From the NCBI GenBank assembly GCA_021846605.1, contig JAJZWQ010000015.1, positions 1-30,169 of the forward strand: a DNA stretch of 30,169 nt, in the 5' to 3' direction. This DNA comes from Bacillota bacterium (lineage in GTDB: Bacteria > Bacillota_E > RBS10-35 > JAJYVN01). Position 1 is the first letter of the stretch. The number at the start of each line of letters is the position of its first letter. This document shows positions 6,667 to 13,017 of the stretch, piece after piece. The notes below the pieces were generated by a model. That model searched no databases, was not told the origin of the DNA, and saw only the letters and a list, made by a program, of their open reading frames with translations. The position numbers and the translations under genes were made by a program.

Positions 6667-8976
6667 GTGGGCAGCGGGAGCGGGGAGCGCCGTTCGCCGT
6701 CGGTGGCCCTGGACATCCTGTCCGGGCTGGCCTCGATCCTCTTTGCCGCCCTCCTCCTCTGGACCCTCCCCGGCTTCCTCGGACTGCCGGCGGACACCCG
6801 GGGCTATGCGGCCATGGCGGTCGGACTGGTGCTGGCCTATGGCGGCGTCGGCCCACACCCCGGACGCTGGGGCCTCCGCCTGGGCCCGGGCGTCCTCGCC
6901 GGCGCCTGCGTCGCCGTGACCGTGGGGCTGGCGGCCATCAACCCCACGGTCGGCCCGGGGTCGGCCCTCGCCCTCTGGGCCCACGGCGGAACGGCGCAAC
7001 TGAGCGGACCGGATAGCTGGCTGGTGAGCGCAGCCTGCGGGGCCGGCATCGGCCTGCCGCTGTTCCTGGCCGCGAGCCGCCGCAGCGCCCTGATCGCGGT
7101 CGCCGCCGGACTGGCCCTGGTCACCGTGGAATGGGAGTTCGTGGACAGCGCGGTCACGGTGCTCTTCTGGCCGCTGGCCGCCACCGGGCTGGCCTGGGTG
7201 GCGGTCTCCCGGGCACGCGCTGTACGCATGGACAACGTGTCGGAGGATGCCGGCCGGTCGCGCCCCCCGCTGCTGGCCGCCCTGGCCGGCGGGGCGGTCG
7301 TCCTGCTCGCGCTGTATTCGCTTCCGCGCAACGGCGCTCCGGCCAACCTGGGGGCGGTGGGCCGCTGGATCAACCGCCTACCGGTGCTGGGGACCCTGGA
7401 GCGTTCGACGCGCGAGGGTGCCCTGGGGGCGGCGCCGGTGAGCACCAGCAGTTCGGGCGGCGCGTCGGGGACGGTGTCGACGCCCGGCCAGCAAAACGGC
7501 TTCGACCTCTCCCAGGTCGGCTTCGGGCAGTCGGCCAGCCAGTTGGGCGGCCCCGCCACCCCGGGGGACGGGGTCGCCCTGAAGGTGTATATCACGCCGG
7601 GCGCGTCCCTGCCGCACACCCTCTACCTCGGCGGCTCGCTGTACGACGAATACACCGGCCAGGGCTGGCAGCGCAGCACCCTGGAAACCGCGACCGACCC
7701 CGGCTGGGTGGATCAGGCCGTCGGTCCGCTGGCGATCGACTTCCTGCGCGGGCAGTCGCCCCCGTCCCCCTTCTCCACCGTGAACATCCGCGTCTCCCCC
7801 GTGGGCATCATCGGGAACGACATCTTCACCCTGCTGGCGCCCCTGCGGGAGACCGCAGCGGCGGCCGCGGCGGGCGACTGGGACGCCGCCGGGGAACTCT
7901 GGGCGCCCAACCCGCAGACCTCGCCCTATGCCGAGACCGCGGCCGTGATCCCCACGTCGGTCTATAGCGGCACCGGCCTGGCCACCTACACCACCCCCAG
8001 CGGCACGACGCTCACCCCCATCCAGGCCGCCTCCTATCCCAACGCCGCTCGGCTGCACGTCCATCGCACCACCACGGTGCACGACCTGGGCGGGCAGATG
8101 CTACCCACCGACCTGTCCGTCCCCTCGGAACTGCCCGCCGCCGTGATCAGCCGGGCCCTGCAGTGGACGCGCGCCGTCCGGGGCCATCCGCTGCTGGAGG
8201 CGCTGGCGATCCAGAACCACCTGATGCAGTATCCATACACCCTGAACGCGCCGCCGCCCCCGCCAGGCACGGACTTCGTCGACTTCTTCCTCTTCAGCGC
8301 CAAGAAGGGGTACTGCACCTACTACTCCTCGGCCATGGCCGTCATGCTGCGCGCCCTGGGCATCCCCACCCGCTGGGTGGAGGGCTTCCGGGTGCCGGTG
8401 CCCGCCGGCGGCGGCACGGTGGATGTGCAGGACGCGTGGGCCCACTCCTGGGTCGAGGCCTACATCGCGCCCTACGGCTGGCTGACCTTCGATCCCACGC
8501 CCGCCGCAGACAACCCGACCGCCCGCACGGCGCCCGCCCCCACGGGGACGCCGCCGGTCCGGGGGCACCGGACGCCCTGGTGGCTCGTGCTGGTCGCCGT
8601 CGGCATCGCGGCGGGTGCCACCATCTTTACCGGCGTCCTGAACCTGCTGGCCGAGAGGCGGGCCCTGCGGGACCCGCTGCGGGGCCCGCAGGTGATCTGG
8701 CGCACCTGTGAACGGGTCGGGGCCCGCTGGGGCCGCCGGCGGCGGCGGGAGGAGACCCCCGCCGAGTATGCCGAGGCGCTGGCCGCCTCCTTCCCCCCGG
8801 TGGCCGACGCCGTGCGGGCCATGGCGGTGGAGTATGGGCGGCTGTCTTTCGGACCGCCGGTTCCCGGCGGCACCGATCCCGAGACCCTGTCCCGGCTGCA
8901 ATCCCAGTGGGAGGAGATCCAGGACGGCTGGCGCCACCTGGGGCCGGTGATGTATCCCGTGCGGCGGTGGCTGTAG
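6667..8976 (+). CDS. Membrane-anchored transglutaminase-like protein (TgpA type)
   Basis: The 769-residue product begins with several hydrophobic membrane segments (first about 220 residues). A large extracytoplasmic region follows with a transglutaminase/protease-like core: Cys550 in KKGYCTYYSSAMAVMLRALGI, His593 in DAWAHSWVEAY and Asp609 in WLTFDPTPA form a complete Cys-His-Asp triad. A last membrane helix (about 640-660) and a cytoplasmic tail end the protein, as in TgpA-like proteins. The substrate is unknown; members may act on peptide cross-links or proteins at the cell surface. The start is GTG 6667, with AGGGAGGGG about 9 bases upstream and 31 bases after the DUF58 stop. It completes the MoxR-DUF58-transglutaminase operon. 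Confidence 0.9.
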   Translation: MGSGSGERRSPSVALDILSGLASILFAALLLWTLPGFLGLPADTRGYAAMAVGLVLAYGGVGPHPGRWGLRLGPGVLAGACVAVTVGLAAINPTVGPGSALALWAHGGTAQLSGPDSWLVSAACGAGIGLPLFLAASRRSALIAVAAGLALVTVEWEFVDSAVTVLFWPLAATGLAWVAVSRARAVRMDNVSEDAGRSRPPLLAALAGGAVVLLALYSLPRNGAPANLGAVGRWINRLPVLGTLERSTREGALGAAPVSTSSSGGASGTVSTPGQQNGFDLSQVGFGQSASQLGGPATPGDGVALKVYITPGASLPHTLYLGGSLYDEYTGQGWQRSTLETATDPGWVDQAVGPLAIDFLRGQSPPSPFSTVNIRVSPVGIIGNDIFTLLAPLRETAAAAAAGDWDAAGELWAPNPQTSPYAETAAVIPTSVYSGTGLATYTTPSGTTLTPIQAASYPNAARLHVHRTTTVHDLGGQMLPTDLSVPSELPAAVISRALQWTRAVRGHPLLEALAIQNHLMQYPYTLNAPPPPPGTDFVDFFLFSAKKGYCTYYSSAMAVMLRALGIPTRWVEGFRVPVPAGGGTVDVQDAWAHSWVEAYIAPYGWLTFDPTPAADNPTARTAPAPTGTPPVRGHRTPWWLVLVAVGIAAGATIFTGVLNLLAERRALRDPLRGPQVIWRTCERVGARWGRRRRREETPAEYAEALAASFPPVADAVRAMAVEYGRLSFGPPVPGGTDPETLSRLQSQWEEIQDGWRHLGPVMYPVRRWL

Positions 8977-9137
8977 GGGGATCGGGGGCGGTGACGCCCC
9001 GGCCATGGGCGCTGACCGGGGTCGATGCGCCGCGCCGCACGCGGATCGCGACCCCTCTCCCTCCCACCTGCGCCTCAGCCTCCTGGCCGGCCGGAAGCCC
9101 GCAGGACGTCCACCGCAGGGGGAGAAGTTCGCGGCGA

Positions 9138-9157
9138 CCGGAGCCGACCGGCTCCGG
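9138..9157 (+). promoter_or_regulatory. Perfect hairpin in the leader of the glycosidase gene
   Basis: CCGGAGCC (9138-9145), loop GACC, and GGCTCCGG (9150-9157) form an uninterrupted 8-bp stem. It lies 26 bases before the ATG at 9184, in the 207-bp gap after the transglutaminase gene. No T-run follows, so it is not a simple terminator. It could be an mRNA leader structure or chance in GC-rich DNA. Confidence 0.3.
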
Positions 9158-9183
9158 CCAGCCGGTGAGAGCGAGGTGCGGGG

Positions 9184-11298
9184 ATGGAAGCGGCCTGGCC
9201 CGTGGACTTTCGGTACTCGCTGTCGTGGCCCCACCGCTGGTGGCTTTTGGCCATGCCCAACTCCCCCCACAAGACGCTGGTCGACGGGCGCGGCGATCTG
9301 CAGTACCAATTGGCCGGACGGGGGTCCTTCGGCGCGAGCCGGGGCTGGAGGTATCAGCTCCGCTGGTCGGTCGACGAGGAAAGCGCCGATCTCGACCCCA
9401 CCCAGCAGGTGCTCCACGACGCGGTCATCACGACGCGCCGCCAACGGACCGGGGGCGGCGCGGTGGATCTCACCGCGTTGCAGACACGCGACGAGGTGGG
9501 CCGCCACCTCGATCTGGTCCGCGTGGGCGGCTCGATCGCCGGCGGGTCCCTGGATCTGGTGGTCCAGACCAACCCGGGCCTGCGCCCGGCCGACCGCGCC
9601 CTGCCGTGCACCCTTGAGGCGGTGGCCCTGCGGCCGCTGCTGCTGTGGGATCCGCGGTTGGGCCCGGCCCGCGTCGTGCAACAGGCCGAGGGACGAACGC
9701 ACCTGCGGTGGAGCGATCTGCCGCACGACCCGGTGTGGTTCGTTCTGCCCCTGGGTTGGCCCGACGGGTGGTGGGACACCAGCGAACCGCGCTGGCCCCC
9801 GGACATCGACGCTCTCCTGCGCGGACGCCTGGAGGGCGCCCGTGCCTTCGCCGCCCGCCACGCGTGCCCGTTCCCACGCGACAGCGAATTCGGACGGTTC
9901 TGGGAGGCCGCGGCCACCGGACTCTTCCAGGTGCGGGAGAAGAAGCTCGGCCGTTGGTATATCGAGCCCGGAGCCGACGGCTACCGCGGGTACTGGGTCC
10001 TGGACGGGGCGTTCATGAACGAGGCCCTGATCCTTGCGGGGCACGTGGACGCCGCCACGGAGAACCTGGAGTTGCTCCTTGACCAACAAACCACGGCAGG
10101 GGCGTTTACGGGGACGACCATGCCGTGGTCGGACGGCCATTGGAAGGAGACGGGGGTCGCTCTGTGGTCCCTGAACCGGCAACTCGAGCTCTCGGGCGAC
10201 CTGGCTTGGGCCGAACGTGTCTTTCCGGCGGTGTTCAGGGGTGTGCGCTGGATCCGGCAACTGCAGGAGATCAGTCGCGCCGAGTTCCCCCCCAGCTTCC
10301 CCGGCCGCGGCCTGGCGCCGGCGGGGCTCGGCGACGGCGGTCTGGGTGTCGGCGTCGACTACACCAACGCCTTTTGGCTGGTCGGCGGCCTGCGGGCCGC
10401 CGCCACCTTCGCCGGGTATCTTGGCCGCCCCGAGGGCGCCGTGTGGGCGCAATACACGGCCGAGAGCCGCGCCCTACTGGATGCCGCGATCGCCCGCGAC
10501 TTCGTGCGCGCCCCAGGCGGGGGCGGATATCTCCCCAGTTCGCTCGGCGGCGAACGCGGGACCGGCGCGACCAGCGGCAGCGCGCGCCTGCAGGGCCAGT
10601 GGGGCCTGATGCACGCGATCTATCCCTTGGAGGTCGCCGACCCGATCACGCCGGAGATCGCCGCCACAATCGCCATGATCGGGCAGGCCGAGCGCGAGGA
10701 CATCTGCTACGGCATCGGCTGGATCGCGGAGGGGGTCTGGACGTACGCGGCGGGCTTCTGGGGGTTGGCGCTGATCCGCGGCGGCGAGTATGCGCACGCC
10801 CGCGAGGTGCTGGTCGGATACATGAACCACGCCACACCCACCCGCTGCTGGGCCGAGGAGCAAACCCTGCGCGGCGTCGAGCCGGAGCGGAGGGGCGGAG
10901 ACATCCCGCACGGTTGGGCATGGGGGATGTACCTGCTGTTGGCGCGCAATCTGCTGGTCTTCGAGGAGGGGCGGCGCCTGCGCCTGCTGCACGGGGCGCA
11001 CGCCGCCTGGTGCGCCGACGGGCTGCGCCTGGTCGACCACCCGACGCGCTTTGGCCTGCTCTCCCTGAGCGTCATCCCCGAGGGGAGTGCCTGGCGGGTC
11101 GACGTGCTGCTGCGGAACGGCGGGGTGGCCCCACTGGACGAGGTGGTCCTCCACGCCCCGGAGGGTACGCGCCTGCCCGCCGACGCCCCAGGCGGCGCCG
11201 CGAAGTGCGGGGACAGGATCAGCATCTCGGCGGATGCGGTGCGGGGCGGGGTCCATCTGCTGCTGCGCCCCCCCCTCGCCGCGGCCCCCGGTGGGTAG
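9184..11298 (+). CDS. Putative (alpha/alpha)6-barrel glycoside hydrolase
   Basis: The 704-residue product has no signal peptide or membrane helix that I can see. Its N-terminal about 230 residues look like a beta-rich domain. From about residue 240 it has the repeating helical look of six-hairpin glycosidases (GH15, GH65, GH78 and similar). Examples are FWEAAATGLFQVREKKLGRWYIEPG, GYWVLDGAFMNEALILAG, WSDGHWKETGVALWSLNRQLEL, CYGIGWIAEGVWTYAAGFWGLALIRGG and HGWAWGMYLLLARNLLVFEEG. Acidic residues near WVLDGAF and the WAEEQTLRGVEPE segment are candidate catalytic sites, but I cannot assign a GH family. The ATG at 9184 has GAGGTGCGGGG upstream. It follows the transglutaminase gene after 207 bp and may be read through from that operon or have its own promoter. 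Confidence 0.6.
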   Translation: MEAAWPVDFRYSLSWPHRWWLLAMPNSPHKTLVDGRGDLQYQLAGRGSFGASRGWRYQLRWSVDEESADLDPTQQVLHDAVITTRRQRTGGGAVDLTALQTRDEVGRHLDLVRVGGSIAGGSLDLVVQTNPGLRPADRALPCTLEAVALRPLLLWDPRLGPARVVQQAEGRTHLRWSDLPHDPVWFVLPLGWPDGWWDTSEPRWPPDIDALLRGRLEGARAFAARHACPFPRDSEFGRFWEAAATGLFQVREKKLGRWYIEPGADGYRGYWVLDGAFMNEALILAGHVDAATENLELLLDQQTTAGAFTGTTMPWSDGHWKETGVALWSLNRQLELSGDLAWAERVFPAVFRGVRWIRQLQEISRAEFPPSFPGRGLAPAGLGDGGLGVGVDYTNAFWLVGGLRAAATFAGYLGRPEGAVWAQYTAESRALLDAAIARDFVRAPGGGGYLPSSLGGERGTGATSGSARLQGQWGLMHAIYPLEVADPITPEIAATIAMIGQAEREDICYGIGWIAEGVWTYAAGFWGLALIRGGEYAHAREVLVGYMNHATPTRCWAEEQTLRGVEPERRGGDIPHGWAWGMYLLLARNLLVFEEGRRLRLLHGAHAAWCADGLRLVDHPTRFGLLSLSVIPEGSAWRVDVLLRNGGVAPLDEVVLHAPEGTRLPADAPGGAAKCGDRISISADAVRGGVHLLLRPPLAAAPGG

Positions 11299-11780
11299 GG
11301 CGATTGTGCCCGGGGCGATCCGGGTGGGCGCGGCACCAGCGCCGCACCGGGCTCTCGGGTGGACCCAGGGGCATTTCCCCGCGGCGGCCATCTGACCGCT
11401 GCGCCCGGGATCTCGGATCGGCTGCTGGTTGCCGGGTAGAACGGTGGCGCATGGAGTGTAGGCTCTGGGTCTCCGCTGCTCCGGCCTTGCGGTGGCCGGA
11501 GTGTCGTCTTCCGCGGCCAGGGCTGGTTTCCACCCGGCGGGGACAAGGGCGCTGGGCGGAGATGGGAAGGACTGCTGGCCGGCACGGACGCCTGACGCCA
11601 GCATGTTGAAGGGCACCGCGCAGGGGCAACGTGGAACGCAAGCAACTGGCTGCCGTTGCCCTGTCGACCTGTCGACCTGGATGCAGAAAATCCGCAGGCG
11701 GCGTCAAGCCGTGCAAGGATATCCGCCCGCGGCCCGGAAGGCTAAAGTGCGCGAATTCGCGCCTGAGGGATGTGACGCGG
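11299..11780. other. Intergenic region upstream of the lipoprotein gene
   Basis: No gene is seen in these 480 bases. Three small structures stand out: an 8-bp perfect hairpin at 11479-11501 (CTCCGGCC, 7-base loop, GGCCGGAG), a short direct repeat CTGTCGAC twice near 11660-11677, and a perfect 14-bp palindrome GCGCGAATTCGCGC at 11749-11762, just before the lipoprotein start. TAAAGT at 11743-11748 is a weak -10 candidate. The palindrome could be an operator site. The hairpin could end transcription of the glycosidase gene, though no T-run follows. Confidence 0.35.
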
Positions 11781-12593
11781 GTGAGGACCAAACGGACCAC
11801 GTTGTCCCTGCTGGGCGGCCTGATGGCCGTCAGCCTCATGGCGGCGTGCGGTACGGCCCCGACGACGAGCCCGTCGGGGACCGCCACGAGCACCGCCAGC
11901 ACGAGCACCGCTTCGAAGATCTCGATTGCGCCGCTCGCCCCGAAGGCCAACAAACTCTGCTCGGCGGCCCCGACGAACGCGAATCTGAACCTGCGTCTGG
12001 ACACCCCGGGGAACCAGACGCTCAACACCTCCGACGTCGGGCTGCAGGCGCTCAACGAGAGCGCGCCCGGCGCGGACGGACCCTTCACCATGGCCAGCGT
12101 GGCCAACACCACGGTGGTCCAGCCCGTGGCCGGCACCAGTTCGTCCGGGTCGCCGCTGACCTACGAGGAGTTGTACTTCTCGACCAACGGCGCGATCCCG
12201 GCATCGGTGAAGAACGTAGAGGTATGCGTAGAGATGTACGACGCCGCCGCCGGCCAGGACATCTCGGCGGAGTTCAGCGGAAACAACCCGGCGGGGGCAC
12301 TCTCGGGGGCCTACGACGCTGCGCCCGAGGCCTACACCACCTCGGGGACCAAGAAGTGGTACACGCTCTCCTTCAACTTCTCGGGGATCTCCTTCCAGAA
12401 CGGGGCCTCCGGTATCGGTAAGGAGAACGGGTCCGCGGACTTCCGCATCAACCTGGCGTCCACAACGGTGCCCGCGTACTTCAAGCGTATCTGGATCGTC
12501 ACGCAGAACGTGTCGACCAACCCATCTCTAGCCGGCCCCCCGGCCGGTGTGCCGCTGTCCGGATCCTCGACGACGAGCTCGTCGACCTCGTAG
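11781..12593 (+). CDS. Secreted lipoprotein with a Ser/Thr-rich linker, function unknown
   Basis: The 270-residue product starts with a lipoprotein signal peptide: basic RTKR, a hydrophobic core (LSLLGGLMAVSL) and lipobox LMAAC with Cys23. A Ser/Thr/Ala-rich linker follows, then a beta-rich domain with few charged residues. Near its end this has KKWYTLSFNFSGISF and GKENGSADFRINL. The second segment matches GGENFGADLRVSG in the N-terminal domain of the convergent glycosidase lipoprotein, so a carbohydrate-binding-like fold is possible. It ends in a Ser/Thr run. The start is taken as GTG 11781, giving a compact signal peptide with GAGGG about 11 bases upstream. Longer in-frame starts back to 11631 lack a lipoprotein-like N-terminus. 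I do not recognise a named family. Confidence 0.7.
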   Translation: MRTKRTTLSLLGGLMAVSLMAACGTAPTTSPSGTATSTASTSTASKISIAPLAPKANKLCSAAPTNANLNLRLDTPGNQTLNTSDVGLQALNESAPGADGPFTMASVANTTVVQPVAGTSSSGSPLTYEELYFSTNGAIPASVKNVEVCVEMYDAAAGQDISAEFSGNNPAGALSGAYDAAPEAYTTSGTKKWYTLSFNFSGISFQNGASGIGKENGSADFRINLASTTVPAYFKRIWIVTQNVSTNPSLAGPPAGVPLSGSSTTSSSTS

Positions 12594-12741
12594 ACACCGG
12601 CCGGGCCGAAGGCCAGCGGCACCCTGAGCCTGCCGCACTGCACCGCGACCCCGGCCAGCGGCGGCAAGGGGGGCGTACAGGCCACCGATTCCAAGAATCC
12701 GCCGACCTGCACGCTCCCGAACCTCACACCCACCGTGGGCA
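12594..12741 (+). pseudogene. Coding-like sequence after the lipoprotein stop, probably a gene remnant
   Basis: The lipoprotein frame ends at TAG (12591-12593), yet the same frame stays open for about 50 more codons with roughly 88% G/C at third positions and a secreted-protein look (LSLPHCTATPASGG, then PPTCTLPNLTPTVGNQ). Past about 12741 the frame loses coding character. Coding-like residues then appear in another frame (GNCKTTEAWVYTLAAHLY at about 12785-12838), just before an IS605-type palindrome. The likeliest reading is a decayed or interrupted second gene, or a lipoprotein gene shortened by a nonsense mutation. Chance is possible in GC-rich DNA. Confidence 0.35.
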
Positions 12742-12844
12742 ATCAGCGCTGTCGACATGGCCGTCGACGGCGATGGTTGCCTTGGGCAACTGCAAAACGA
12801 CCGAAGCCTGGGTGTATACCTTGGCCGCCCACCTGTACCTGGCG

Positions 12845-12896
12845 TTGACCTCCTCCCCACGGCTCAAGCTGGCGGCAGCCGGGGGGAGGAGGTCAA
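12845..12896 (-). mobile_element. Solo IS200/IS605-type end palindrome, with possible tnpB tail alongside
   Basis: Two 20-bp arms (12845-12864 and 12877-12896) match each other in inverted orientation at 19 of 20 positions, around a 12-base loop. The first arm shares 18 identical bases (GACCTCCTCCCCACGGCT) with the end of the element at 1259-1276. On the minus strand the arm carries the stop of a frame ending RELACGVGAAPS. This resembles the RRACGVG tail of the tnpB remnant at 1303-1497, so a fragment of tnpB 3' end may extend to about 12950. No transposase is present. It is probably a decayed right end or a minimal palindromic element. Confidence 0.6.
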
Positions 12897-12968
12897 GACG
12901 GTGCTGCCCCAACGCCGCACGCGAGTTCGCGCACACCGCCTTGGGCCCTCCCGCCTTGAGCCCGGGGC

Positions 12969-13012
12969 CAACTGCCCGCAAGAGCGCAGCGCGGCCCAGC
13001 GGGCAGCAGTTG
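12969..13012 (-). terminator. Hairpin just after the glycosidase lipoprotein stop
   Basis: On the minus strand CAACTG-CTG-CCCGC pairs with GCGGGCAGTTG: 11 bp with a 3-base bulge and a long GC-rich loop. It starts 5 bases after the stop at 13018. No T-run follows, so as an intrinsic terminator it would be weak. Confidence 0.35.
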
Positions 13013-13017
13013 CCAAC

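Noticed and set aside
4779..6797. 672-codon minus-strand open frame
   Set aside because: It is antisense to moxR and the DUF58 gene, both with conserved motifs. Its translation is Arg/Gly/Gln-rich with no recognisable domain.
8101..10452. 783-codon minus-strand open frame
   Set aside because: It overlaps the transglutaminase and glycosidase genes on the other strand and has low-complexity Pro/Arg/Gly composition.
12841..13017. CRISPR-like or tandem repeat array near the palindrome
   Set aside because: Only one inverted pair is present, with no regularly spaced repeats or spacers. The IS605-type end explains it better.
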